Positions 10,877 through 22,595 of a stretch of 64,000 nt of DNA are shown here, piece by piece. Every line of letters starts with the position of its first letter. Within the stretch, counting starts at the first letter, position 1. The DNA is from Phoronis australis (Eukaryota; Phoronida; Phoronidae). Under the pieces are notes generated by a model. It was not told where the DNA came from. It ran no database searches and saw only the letters and a program-made list of their open reading frames with translations. The translations under genes were made by a program, and so were the position numbers. The stretch lies in the NCBI GenBank assembly GCA_002633005.1, contig NMRA01000582.1, forward strand, positions 195,979 to 259,978. The letters run 5' to 3'.

Positions 10877-11465
10877 ACGAACGTGTAGTATATCGTGCGT
10901 TTCTCACCGGCATCCTGATCTGAACTACACCTGCGGACACAAATAGAACGATGTATGCCTGATAATAAGGCATTGTCTATTTCCTAGAATTCCTGATTTG
11001 CAGAAATTACCAGGCCCTGGGAATTAAAAATATCTGAACACCCTATTTGTCATAAAATGTGAGGTTTTATTTCAGTGCATGGCGGTCTAAAAGAGGCTCC
11101 ACATTTTCAAAGTGTCAATTCAAATTGCAATACAATAGTGCTGAATTACCATCAATAGTCTTTTACGTGACGAATGTGTAGTATGTCTTGCATTTTTTCA
11201 CCTTCAACCCGATCTGATTTACACCTTGTGGCACAAAAAACAGAACGCTGTATGTCTGATATCTGAATAAGGCATTGTCCATTTCCTAGAACTCCAGGTG
11301 TTCAGAAATTACCAGGCCCTGTGAATTGTAAAAAAAGTCCTGAACACCCTATTTATCATAAAATGTGACGTTTTATTTCAATGCATGGTGGCCTAAAAGT
11401 GACTCCACATTTTTAAAGTGTCAATTCGAATTGCAATCCAACATTGCTGATTTGCCAGTCTTTTG
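10877..11465. repeat. Imperfect tandem duplication, about 292-bp unit
   Basis: Unit 1 is 10877-11168 and unit 2 is 11169-11465. Both contain GACGAAnGTGTAGTAT, AATAAGGCATTGTC, AAATTACCAGGCCCTG and CATAAAATGTGA in the same order. Substitutions and small indels show an old duplication. Confidence 0.85.
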
Positions 11466-13070
11466 CGTCTCTATTTTTTCCTTCCAACAAGAACTAGTTG
11501 CTGCAATTGTATTCATACGCCAATCTGAATAAAAAGTCGCGCATGAAAGAACAACGTTCATAATTGATCGGCTTACCGTCGAGTCCAAGCAAGCTTAAAT
11601 AATGGGCCTGGAAGCTCTAAGAACGTCAAACATTTGACCAGCTCAGGGCTAAGTGCACTTGCAAATCTACAAAAATCTTCACTTCATCTGTGTCAGTATC
11701 GCGATTGTTATGCATGCAAAAAGTGGAGACGTGATTTGAAGGTAAAGTACAAAAGCTTGGTCTTGCTGTATTAGAAATGTATGGCGTCGTTTGAAGATTT
11801 ACACAAGATAGGTTTCGCAAAGCGAGATGAACGTGAATTATCAAGCATACTTAATTGGGGTCAGGGTGTCCAGTTATTGTAGACCTAGTACATGTAAGCT
11901 AGTTTACAAAAAACTTAAAAGTCACTCTGCCAATACAACTTCTTTTACGTGAAAAAGTCGTGTCTACGAGCTTCCGTGAGTAATAGTCAAGTCTTAAAAT
12001 GCAAAATTTATTTGCAGTTTAAAATAAATAGATGCATAGATGCCGGTGTGTGCTGGATATTTTCGAACTAAAATGGGTTTTTAACAGGTATAATCTTGTG
12101 TTGTTAAATTTTTTCATGCTTCTATTTTATTTTAAACTCCAAATAAATAAAATTCGCATTTTAGCAGTTGATCATTTTTCACTGGAGGTCGTAGAAACGA
12201 CTTTTTCACATTCAACATATGTTTCTTTCTAGTGGATATGTACTGCCATAACTGGACACCCTGAGCTCACTTATTCACGTTTACTTTCACACTCGCGTAA
12301 AAATTAAGCATTTTTGTTACTGTAGCGTGAATCGGCACGCGCAATTACGTATGCGTCATAATTCACATTCACGTCGGTTTGCAAAATCTCTCTAGTATCT
12401 ACGACTAAATTTACGGCCACTCTACTTTTCACAACAAAACCTAACAGAAAGCCTGTTAGTTTTGATCTCAAGGATACCAGTTTTTGTTTCAAAATCGTTT
12501 TAAGGAACGTAAGTGGGTTTGAGTAATGTGGAAGTACATTCAGTTTTCAGTTTCAAAATCGTCTTTTTGGAACTGCTCCCGGCCTAGGATTGAGTAGTGT
12601 GAAGCGTCAGTTTTGGTTTCAAAATCGTTCACCTAGAAATACCTCGGTATTGTGTAGTGGACGAACCTCAGATTTAGCGCTGTAACAAATCAATGATATT
12701 TCAAGGTAGCATGACAAACCATGTTTGGGTTCAAAATCACATCCCTGGCTTTCTTATTTACAGACGTTTAAGTACTTCACTAGTCAGAGAGGCATGTCAT
12801 GTGCCACTATGTTTACATATGATGTTAAATCTATGTGTAACTATTTTCTTCCAGGAATTCCTCAGTTTTAAAATACCTATTCTTTAGTATGTATATTTTT
12901 ATTAATATTCCTACATGATTTGTTGATTGCTGTATATATTTTTGCATTACCATTTCTTCATATTTTAGTATTTATCATTGTTTACCGTTTCTTTATATTT
13001 TAGTATTTATCATTGTTTATACTATCTGCATGTACGTCCATTTTAAGTTTAAAAACTCTTGATTATGAAT
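11466..13070. other. Non-coding; one small direct duplication
   Basis: No gene recognised. TATTTTAGTATTTATCATTG occurs at 12961 and again at 12996 (35-bp period). Confidence 0.5.
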
Positions 13071-13071
13071 G

Positions 13072-13520
13072 GTCGTTAGGGGAAGTGTCGCCGTAAAATT
13101 ACGCCGCAAATAATTACTTTACGCCGAAACTAATTACTTTACGCCGGAAATTGTTACTTTTCGCCGGTACTTTACGCTGCAAACAATTGCTTTACGTCGT
13201 TAAAATACGCTTCAAATAATTACTTTACGCCATCAAATTATGCCGCAAATTATTACTTTACGCCGCAAATTATTACTTTTCGTCGTTAAATTACGCTGCA
13301 AATAATTACTTTACGCCGCAAAGAATTGCTGTACGCCGCAAATAATTACGCCTCTAGCACGTAATGTAATGGCATCAAGTAATTCAAATAATTATTTTAT
13401 GCCTTAAATAATTACTTAACGCAGCAAATGATTACTTTACGCCGCCAAAATAATTTGTACTACTAATGAGAATTAATTTACGCTCATAATTTTACGGCGA
13501 CACTTTCCCCCAACGGTCTA
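13072..13520. mobile_element. MITE-like element with internal 20-bp tandem repeats
   Basis: Inverted ends: GTTAGGGGAAGTGTCGCCG (from 13075) and its near reverse complement CGGCGACACTTTCCCCCAAC (ending about 13515), extending inward through TAAAATTA. Between them about 20 degenerate copies of a unit like TTACGCCGCAAATAATTACT. An 11-bp direct repeat CTCTTGATTAT lies outside both ends (13056-13066 and 13532-13542). No coding. This looks like a non-autonomous DNA transposon whose interior is a minisatellite. Confidence 0.7.
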
Positions 13521-13669
13521 AAATACTTCAGCTCTTGATTATTTTTATCTTATTAGTTGTAGAGCATGTAGTTTGAATTTCTTGATGTAGTCTTCGTGTG
13601 AAGTTTGAACAGTGTCTCTTTTAGCTTTTTTAGCTGAGAGGTGTTGTAAACAACAATCATATCATCTAC

Positions 13670-14212
13670 TACATAATAACAATAATAATACTGCGTAGTA
13701 ATAGTAATATCGATAATGTTGACAATAATTACAGATATGCATATAATGACCATGGTAAAAACCGTGCAACACCTCGAGTTACTAGGAGACCTCTTGCCTA
13801 AACATTTTTGTAGCACCAACTTGCTGTGCAAAAATCTTTTGTACAGCATACGCTTTCACTTTCACTTTGACGATCAGTTTGTTTAAGTTTGAGTGTATTC
13901 ATTAGGCACTATGTGGTTGCCGTATTCTGAGCAAGTTTATTCATTTATTTAATTTAGCTTTAATTTAATTTATAAATATCAATGTAAATAGTATTCATTT
14001 AATATAACTTAATTTTGTCTAACTTAATTTAATATAATTTATTGTTGTGAGAGGACCATGCTGTATATTAGCCTTTTATTAAAGTATTATTGTTGTTGTC
14101 GTTGTCGTTATTATCAATATCATTGTCATGGTTATTGCTATTGTTATTGTTATTATTGTTATAATTATTGTTATTATTATGATTATTATTAGTGTTATTG
14201 TTATTATTAAGC
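13670..14212. repeat. Trinucleotide and AT-rich low-complexity sequence
   Basis: An AAT-type run near 13676-13692, TTTAATTTA-rich sequence 13930-14045, and an interrupted TTG/TTA run 14085-14210. Poly-Asn frames here are artefacts. Confidence 0.85.
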
Positions 14213-14244
14213 GTCACTGCAAGAAGGGCGGCTAACTCTGTTGC

Positions 14245-14266
14245 AAATACACGGCAATATCTCGCG
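14245..14266. repeat. 22-bp motif shared with the 57.5 kb MITE
   Basis: The motif beginning AAATACACGGCAATATCTCG is identical to 57545-57566. It may be a relic of the same MITE family; no inverted ends are visible here. Confidence 0.5.
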
Positions 14267-14382
14267 GAGCCTTGAGAGATCTTTCTTTCCAGTGAGACAC
14301 TAGCGATCTGAACGCTGCCCGGGAGTGGTTCTTTTGTAATGAACGGGGTGGGTATTGTCAGATTCTGTTCAGCGGCTATCGC

Positions 14383-14520
14383 CAAGGGCGGATCCAGGAT
14401 TTTGAGTTGGGGGCAGGATTTTGCCCATTAGACATTCGCACCCCCGCACTGCCAATCGGAATCTGAGATAATTTTAAGGAGTGGCAAGTCCCCCTTGACC
14501 CTCCTCTAAATCCGCCACTG
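14383..14520 (+). mobile_element. hAT-like MITE, copy 1
   Basis: Starts CAAGGGCGGATCCAGGATTT and ends TAAATCCGCCACTG, imperfect inverted termini. The interior has GACATTCGCAC and CCCCCTTGACC, shared with the copies at 16526 and (reversed) 62128. Confidence 0.75.
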
Positions 14521-16525
14521 AACATTATCGACATCATAAAAATATCAGTTAGAGAGAAAACAGTTTCATTTCTGTTTATCAAAGGCAAGATTCGTGAATA
14601 GTGCGGCTGTCTATGCGGGAGTCATATGGTCTCATAAAAACCTTCGTTTTTTTGCTTCTCCTGGTTTTAGAAAGTGAAAGTTAATCTATTTCCTAAAAGC
14701 TAAAGCTCTCGAAAACACGTGCTCCACAGGTGATCCATAAAAAGTACCAGATCAGTTTTCAGGTCGCTTAATTGTTTAGATTAAGGATGTTTTCCGAATC
14801 TTGAATCAAAAACCTATTGTTGCAGGGAAACTAAAATCGAACACCGGATCGATTCCTGCATGTTCCCGAATGGATTAATTAGTTCTTAGCAAACGATTTT
14901 CGTTACCTATACACAGTATTATTGAATATTATGAACACTTTAGTTTACATTTAATAATTACATTTTCAGACTATGAGTGCAATGTGAATAAAAATGTCAG
15001 TCTTTGAAACATTTTAAGTATGAGATACTTCAGAAATATGAAAGACAATCTTTGGAGTTCGAGACTTGATGAAATGTTATTTCGTACAGTAATTAACCAA
15101 TATGAACGTTGAAAAGACTGCTGCATAACAATAGCACAATATGCTCGTTGCTCGGCAACAGTAAACAGAACTAGTTGATTGGTGGAATATCTATGTTGAA
15201 AGACATATAAAATCAATGGATCTAATAACGGTCTCTTATTAAACGATAGACAAGATTTTACGAGTTGCCACAAGGTTTTGATTTATTTTTAATCCACCAA
15301 CTCAACTTTTCCAAAATAGTCGGTCTTAGTCTTACAATCATGGTTTTTCTAGGGACACTAATGATTATTTCCACCATTGCCACTAATAAGTGGCCAGAAC
15401 GCATGGCTTTAGAGATCGTAATTCCCCGATTTACACAGCGTTCTGATGCAGAAAAAAATCGGTTTGATTTGAATTTAATTGTCTTGTTCACCAAACTCGG
15501 TTCCAGTAACATTAAACTGGAAGCTTAAATGAATTGTGCCAATTCAGGGGTGCATAAAGGGAGCCGGACATACTCTCCTCAATGAATTGCGGGCTTCAGG
15601 GATGAACCAAGGCCGGGCGGCAGTCCAGAGAAGAATCATAGCGAAACATGGACAAGAAAGAAAATTCAAGAAAAACTTTGTCAGCCACCAGTGCTTGATT
15701 TACCTTTAAGGGCTCTGACCAAGACATCGACCTTACTTTTGAAGCATGGATCGTCTATTTGCACTTGAAAACGTGAACTTTATCATTCATATAATGAATT
15801 TTCAAAGTGCAACTTCTGCAGAGCATGTTAATTCATTGTATTTTTTAAATTCCAGAAGACAATTTTAAGGAATGTTAAACTGTATTTCTCTTTTAATTAA
15901 TACTGGAGCCATCTGTCGCATCCCTTGTGATTATTCTCGAGACTGTTTATAACTTGATAAAAATTGAAAACCTGGCATATAGCATTCAATTGCTGCTCAT
16001 TGCCTTTTTTCGGAAATTTACTTTCATTTCACTTATTTGCACTCGAGGGCATGGGCCCACAGTACATATACAACAGAGAATGTTTTTATTGATTAGTTCG
16101 TAAGATGCCACTCACGGAGAGAGTGCCCGATAGTTTCGGAGTGACATCTTCATGTAAATACTAAAATCGACAGATTCATAAATATTTTTGAAGCTGCTAA
16201 GAACTGGTTATGATTCAGTGACTTAAGTTGCAGGCTGAAGTAAAGAAAATCACCCGTTCCTCAAATAAACAACATACACTTAACGAAATTTACCTATCTG
16301 AAAAACAGTAAAAAATACAAATGAAATTCGAAATGTTTTACAGTGTGCCTCACCCGTATTCACCTCCACCTATGTCGTACAAGAGGGGGGGGTCGATACA
16401 AAATTTGCAACATCGGGAGAATGGGAAGGTGGTGGCGACGGGATATGATATTTACCTTCTTATGGGTGTGCACCGTGAAAGTTATATTAGTTGAGCCCAT
16501 GACTTTCACAAACTCGAATTAGTTG
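14521..16525. other. Non-coding, no recognisable gene
   Basis: Overlapping frames of about 85 codons on both strands at 15258-15528 match no family I recognise and lack splice or start context. Nothing else stands out. Confidence 0.45.
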
Positions 16526-16688
16526 CAGGGCGGATCCAGGATTTTGAGCTGGGGGGGGCCAGGGCAGAGTATTAGCCAGGGTTTTGCCTGTCATTCGCAG
16601 ACATTCGCACGCCCGAACTGTCAAATGGAATCTGGGAGAATTTTAGGGGAGCGATGGCTCCGTTGGCCTCCCTCTAAGTCTGCCACTA
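16526..16688 (+). mobile_element. hAT-like MITE, copy 2
   Basis: Starts CAGGGCGGATCCAGGATTTT and ends CTAAGTCTGCCACT. Same interior as copy 1, with a longer G-run near the start. Confidence 0.75.
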
Positions 16689-16710
16689 TTCGCAAACAGA
16701 AGTGTCACTT

Positions 16711-16711
16711 N
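16711..16711. other. Single N
   Basis: Unresolved base or join just before a GT/TATG microsatellite (about 16724-16780). Confidence 0.7.
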
Positions 16712-16969
16712 TACATATATGTGCGAGTGTGTGTGTGTGTGTGTGCATGTATGTATGTATGAATGTATATATGTATGCAAGTATTTCTGAATGTAAATTT
16801 TGTAGGGGCAAATATAATCTATTAGATTGCATTTCTATAATTTTATAGTTAAACCAAGTTGCCTGTATCAAAAAATGCCATGCACCTTTTTTAAGTGTTC
16901 ATGTGCAACTCATTTGATAAACTGCACGTACTTAACATAGTATATATGTGGAGCTTTTATTCTTTTCAG

Positions 16970-17019
16970 GGACCAATCTAAAATGGATGACAGCGAAAAC
17001 GTAACTCAGGGGCCGTATG
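16970..17019 (+). CDS. Probable first coding exon (start ATG at 16983)
   Basis: The acceptor TTATTCTTTTCAG ends at 16969. A 13-base leader precedes ATG at 16983 (AAAATGG, purine at -3 and G at +4). Coding MDDSENVTQGPY runs to a donor G|GTAAAT at 17019/17020, phase 1. The split codon G+AG is completed exactly by the exon at 18189, giving Glu, which supports the join. Reading on without splicing gives an alternative 189-residue frame to 17552. Product unknown; possibly the N-terminus of the RNF213-like protein downstream on the same strand. Confidence 0.45.
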
Positions 17020-18188
17020 GTAAATATCACATTTGTCGAAACCTCGAACGAAATTCTAATTCTCCATGTCCCATGAAACACGTTACCATTACTGGACTTC
17101 TTACCCCTCCTTCTAACGATTACGTTGAGTCTACTTGCTCACGCCCTAATACTTTCTTCGTGTTTTCATTCCTGTGTCTAACCCTAAACAATGGTGCAGT
17201 GGGGTGTGGACGCACGTATACGCTCCTTCTCATTTTTAACCTTACATATACTCACTGTAATCTAAGTGTAAATTTACCGTATTCATACTATGGGCGGTGG
17301 AGCTTTTCGTCACACAAATTGAAGTGGGAAGGATGGACAGAGTTGTTTAAAGAACTATTTGCAATCACTGTAGCCATATACACATTGTTGGTTCTCATGT
17401 GTTTTCTGATCGAGCAAATAATGTATCGTTGCATTGGTGAAATGAGTCGAAAGTTCACATCACAGCGGTCGATGCTTAGCTCAACGCCGAGTCGCATTGG
17501 GCAACTTGGCCAAAATCCCAAGTCTCCAAAAGTAAAAATCACAGGCCACTAAATGAAATCCGGAGTTGTCCATCCAACGTAATTTCCCTCCGAGCAAAAA
17601 GGTAGGAGTGATACCAAAGTAAACCGGTTACATTTTCATGCCCAAAAAGCCTCTGGTATCCTAGTCTATTATCATACGTGGCCGTCGACCTTTCCTCTCA
17701 AAACGTTGTAAAGCCTGGTGATGGCTGGAGAAATGATCGAACGATACATGGCAATGTGACTAAGCTAGACGTTGGTAATGGAAAAGTATCAATGGCCACA
17801 CTCCTTACTTCCAGCTACGACCTTCTCCAGCATTTTGTCACTGGCAACAGTGACAAAACTTATTCAATTTCAGCTTACGTCCTCGGCTGCGCCATTTGCG
17901 TTTTTACCAAAGTGTTTGTTTTAAAATGTATGCATCAAAATCAAGAGATGATTTACGCGTTCCTGCAATGTAGCCCGGGCAACAGTATGCGTTAAGTACA
18001 ACAGTCTTATGTGTGTACTCCTCCAAAATTCTTCGGGTACAGGAAATTTTTTTCACTTGATTCATCCAGTGCAAAGTAAGGACAATTTACAAATTGCTAG
18101 TCCCAAAGATATGATAGAAATCGTCTTATGAATAGTTTCTCCTAGAGCTAGGATTATCCTTATCTTAATTGATATTATCGTTTTATAG

Positions 18189-18588
18189 AGTTTCCCATTA
18201 ACTTGACGTTAAGTGTACAAGTTGGCGATGAGGAAACGCCTGCTGAATTATGCGAGGTGGATGATCTATCAAGGTTTATCCTTGATAAAGAAGACGCTTT
18301 CAATGATTTCTTGCACACGTTCTCAGTCACGTTCAACGACTGTGAACTGTCACGAGAAAAAGACAGCATTATATGCAAACTTAAGGCCCACAAAAAAGAG
18401 GGATTTGAACTCCTGCACGATGCCATAAGCAAGGCAGAATCGACGGAGTGCCTAACTCCATGGTTTAAGTCTCAAGATCTTGCTAAAAGTATTGGTTTAG
18501 GACAGTACTTATCGTGGCAAGTTTCAGTGGAGATGTCCAGAAGAACCTACCTAATGGGCCTTAAGCACTTTAAAGACATGGCCAAAAG
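18189..18588 (+). CDS. Internal exon, unidentified acidic helical domain
   Basis: The acceptor TCGTTTTATAG ends at 18188. An uninterrupted frame of 133 codons follows (begins FPINLTLSVQVGDEETPAEL), and the donor AAAG|GTAGGT falls at 18588/18589, leaving two bases of a codon. The sequence is acidic and amphipathic, with DLSRFILDKEDAFNDFLHTF, FELLHDAISKAEST and YLSWQVSVEMSRRTYLMG. No family is recognised. The left phase fits the exon at 16970. The right phase does not fit 29404-30037 directly, so either at least one exon is missing between them or they belong to different genes. Reading length and splice signals make it a credible real exon. Confidence 0.6.
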
Positions 18589-18966
18589 GTAGGTTGGTGA
18601 TTGTTTGAGTGACAGCGTGCTTATTTTGCTTCGGAATCCCTTTTCTTTCTTGAACAAAGATCTAAATTTGTTAAATTGCTGTAGCCTAACCGCTGATATA
18701 ATCGCAAACTATTTGAATATTAATGAAAATACTCAAAAGACTATGTGACAAAAAGAATACCACGTCACTAACACAGCGCCAGAATTTCCCCTCAAAAACG
18801 GATGTCTCCAGGTACGCAGCCAATGGGGATGTTTTTAAGTAAGTTTATTTTCTCTGCTACACGCGAAATTTTATTATAAACTGCATTGCATTAAATGTGG
18901 TGACATGAACAATGAAACGCGGTTATCGGAATTTTGGTTCCAACATATATTTTACTGTATAACCTG

Positions 18967-19955
18967 CCCTTACAAAAATGAATTTAAGTCCTCATCGAAA
19001 AATTAAAGTTTTTGGTATGAAAAACTTAAGTTTTCAACCACAAAAACTTACGTTTTGGGCAAAAACTTAAGTATTTTGGAACAAGTTTTTGGAACAAACT
19101 TAAGTTTTCATAACTTCAGTTTTCAAAAACTTAAGCTCTAAGAAATTACGTTTTTCAAAAACTTAAGTATTTTGGAGCAAGTTTTTAGGAACAAACTGAA
19201 GTTATCAAAACTTTAACTTTAAGTTTTCAGAATTCAGGTTTTCAAGGAACTAACTTTGAAAACTAAAGTTTTCTAAGAGCAATAAGTTTCAGTAAGACAG
19301 GCATTCAGAAAATTCGATTTTCATTAAATTAAACAAGCGTGGAGTACAATAACAAGTTTAATAATCTTCATACATCATTTAACAAAAATAGACCTCTCTT
19401 AACATTTCATTAAGAGTGATTAATTGCAGAAAGTACGCTAGTTACTTATAATAAGACAGTGAGCTTGTGTGAAATACAAGAATCTCAAAAATCAGAAACA
19501 TTTCAAAAATCAGTTCACCAAGTGTCATAAAGACAATGCTGTGAAAACTAAATGTGACAATATGTGAGAATTGAGGGATTGAACTGGAAAATACGAATTA
19601 AGAAGTTTTCAGAAAACTTAAGTTTTCGATACATGAAAAATTTAAGTTTTCTGAAAAACTTCAGTTGCCAGGAAAACTTAAGTTTTTATTATTCGAAAAA
19701 CTTAAGTTATCAAAAAATAAGTTTTGGTAGTATGAAAAACTGAAGTTTTCACAAACACTTAAGTTATTACTTGAAACTTAACTTTATTTGTGAAAACTTA
19801 AGTTTTCTGAAAAATTTAAGGTCTCTGAAACTCTTAAGAAGATGCTGAAAAACTTAAGTTTTTCTTCTAAAACTTAAGTTATTTTTCAAAAACACAAGTT
19901 TTTCCGCCAAAAACTTGAATTTTCAGCGAAAATCTTAAATTCATTTTTGTAAGGG
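18967..19955. mobile_element. 989-bp fold-back element full of AAAACTTAAGTTTT motifs
   Basis: Perfect 22-bp inverted ends begin CCCTTACAAAAATGAATTTA (18967-18988 and 19934-19955). The interior carries many palindromic AAACTTAAGTTT-type motifs near both ends and a plainer centre (19270-19590). No coding. A large non-autonomous DNA transposon of unknown superfamily; no clear target duplication. Confidence 0.85.
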
Positions 19956-21560
19956 TGGCAAGCACTGTTCACAGTTTCACTTGAGGCGTGCGTTGCGATT
20001 AGAGGCAGCTTTAAAACTAGTCCATTAGACGCAATGAAATACGACAATATTAACTCAGTTATGAATAGGGACGACGGGTGGTGTAAGTTATCTAAAATTT
20101 GGAGCAGTCTCACTACTGCGCCACCTAGTGTCCAGTAGCTTCCGAAGATGGCTGCTGAGAGTAGCCGCAACTGTCAAGTGGTTGTGAAAATAAAAAATAA
20201 TCAATTTGTACTCTACCAACCTTGTGAAGTTTTTAGTGAATTTCGGCTGAGTTATTGTCTAACTTTGATGATCGCCGTGGCGACTTTGTGGCGACTTCGT
20301 GAGATTTTTTCAAGGTCAGAGAACAAAATCTGAAGTCGCGTTGGGGAGCTGAAGATCGTTGTTTTCCACAAAAATCCTGCACGGGTTTATATGATACAGC
20401 TGTGGTCGCCAAAAAAACCCCGCAAAAATTACCATTAAGGGGCGCCACGGAAGTCAGAACCGTCCAAAATGGCCGTCCATCTTGTTGTTACCAGTTCTAT
20501 TTATGACCCTTTGAGCAGACAATATAGAGACTGACGTTAAAAAACGATTAAAAAATAATAGAAATGATTTCTAGGTTGAACAGAATAAGATTAATCCGTC
20601 GAAACAAAGAAAGGGGTTGACGACTCCTAAATAGAAAACTGGCAAATTTTGTAACATTCGGTCAAGAAACTGTGGAAACATGAATAAAAGCAACCAAAAC
20701 TGCCATTAGGGTGCACAACAGTAGTCAGATTCTCTCGAAAGTTGCCATACATTGTCACATTCACAGAAACATTTTCAAATTTCGCAAATATATGTATTAA
20801 AACCTGTTTGAAATAGGTTAATAGGCAACCAATTAGTCGTGTTGTCATAATGGTTTGTATTTGTAGAAGGAAGAGACCTAATTGTTTTGGAAATAGATTC
20901 TATTGTAACCAGATCATTCCATGTTTGCCATCGTGAACAATTGAGCTTAAACTCCTGCTGGCAAATTATATTAACAATTTTTGTTGCCGTCGATTTGCTG
21001 GACACATAGTTACACGGGTCGCATATATTGTTACTAGCCATTCATCATAAAAACAACTTACTTAGAGCAGTACAATTTCTTAACTGATACATCCGGAAGT
21101 CTGTTTCATGAAAAGTGACTTACAGCTGAAGTTGGGTCTTACACTTCCACTTCACAATTGCTGAATAAAGGCTTGGGCAAGTAATTACGATCACATCACA
21201 GTCCAGAAGTAATTTGTAGAAAGTATCTCAGTAAATATCAGTTATGTCCATATTCTCAGGCACTTCGTTCTTTTGCCCAAGTGAGATTTTATTATTTCTA
21301 GAAATAGTTATTTAGCGTAAGAGCAAATTTCACTTTTCTGAAACGCATCCTTGGACTACGTTTAGTAGACATTCACGAAAAATCAAAGTTGTGAAACTGT
21401 ATGACGTAATAAAGCCTTTTGTCTGCAAAGCATCATCTGTACATTCTTTCGGTTACAAAGGTCAAGGGAAGCAATAAAGCCAGATGCCACGGCAAGCCAG
21501 GGCAAGGAATTAACGGACAACCAGCTGTTTGAAGATGGCCAGGGAGCTCAAGTGAGTTGT
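19956..21560. other. Non-coding; CpG-richer patch near 20140-20460
   Basis: The patch holds GAAGATGGCTGCTGAG, a good start context opening MAAESSRNCQ, and AAAATGGCCGTCCATCTTG, two adjoining YY1-like sites. No donor or second exon could be linked, so no gene is called. Confidence 0.4.
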
Positions 21561-21884
21561 GTTGTACTTCAACTTGGAATCCTGCTTAATCTCAAGAGTA
21601 AGCGGAAGTGAATGTTGCGTGAACTTGGAATTCCAAGATCAAGCAAGTGATCTTGAGATTAAGCAAACTGCCAAATCCCGTACGTGAACTTGGAATCTTG
21701 CGTGAACTTGTAATTAAGGGGCTGCCTGGCACACAATCACAGAACAAGGCGTGTGTTGCTGCCTATTTCAATATAAAAGTAAAGCTGGATGTTTGAAATT
21801 AGTGCCTGGTTGACGTTTGATCAAGGGGTGAAATAAACATTCTCTGACTGGCTGCAATACATTTTAAATGTTTTTTTCCATTAC

Positions 21885-22595
21885 CTTTAGAGCACTTCTG
21901 AGCGCATTCTCAGTTCTTTCTACCTAATTCCGAGTTTAAGCAAGCCACACTGGTTGCTTAAACTTGGAATAATTCAATTTTTTCTCTAAAAAATTCGCGA
22001 TGTGAACCAAACCTTCTCTTAATGATTGAAATACAATGTAAATGCATTTTCTATTACTTTCGAAACACCTATGAATGCATTCGCAGTTGTTTTCTACCCA
22101 ATTCCAAGTTTAAGCAAGGGCGTGGCTCGCTTAAACTTGGAATAATTCAGTTTCTTCTATACAAAATATCGTGTGGTGTAGCAAATATTCTCTGACCGGT
22201 TACAGTATGTCATAAATGCATTTTCTATTACGTTTGGAAACCTCTGAATGCATTCTCAATTGTTTTTACCCAATTCCAAGTTTAAGCAAGCCACTTCCTC
22301 GCTTAAACTTGGAATGATTGTTTATTAGCTTTACAAAGTCACTTGGTGAACCAAACATTTTCAGGCTGGTTAAAATATGTTGTAAGCACAACTTTTTTCT
22401 TACCTTGAGACTTTATTGAACATGTTAACAATTATTTTCTTCCGAATTCCACGTTTAAGCAGGTCATTCTATTTTCGCTTTACAAACCCTATGTTGTGAA
22501 GAAAGCATACCCTGAAAGACGTTATGAACACTTTTTTCTATCCCTGTAAATTATTGGCGATTAATCTTTACCCAATGCCAAGTTTAAAAGACGAC
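21885..22595. repeat. About 173-bp tandem repeats, each with a hairpin
   Basis: The landmark AATTCCnAGTTTAAGC recurs at 21926, 22100, 22272 and 22445 (spacings 174, 172, 173), with a shortened unit at 22574. In the first three units ATTCCAAGTTTAAGC is followed within 20 bases by its reverse complement GCTTAAACTTGGAAT, so each transcript or single strand can fold. The motif is the same word as in the element's termini. Confidence 0.85.

Noticed and set aside
13090-13480. CRISPR array from regular 20-bp repeats
   Set aside because: Units are contiguous and degenerate with no unique spacers, in a eukaryotic MITE context.
14068-14385. Poly-Asn protein on the minus strand
   Set aside because: Translation of a trinucleotide microsatellite.
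15258-15528. Overlapping frames of about 85 codons on both strands
   Set aside because: No family resemblance, start context or splice signals; mirrored openness is typical of chance in AT-rich DNA.
17678-17995. 105-codon plus-strand frame
   Set aside because: Lies inside the presumed first intron, begins without an ATG supported by context, and matches nothing recognised.
20148-20333. Frame opening MAAESSRNCQ in a good start context
   Set aside because: Only 61 codons, no donor that links to another exon, and the second half reads like non-coding sequence.
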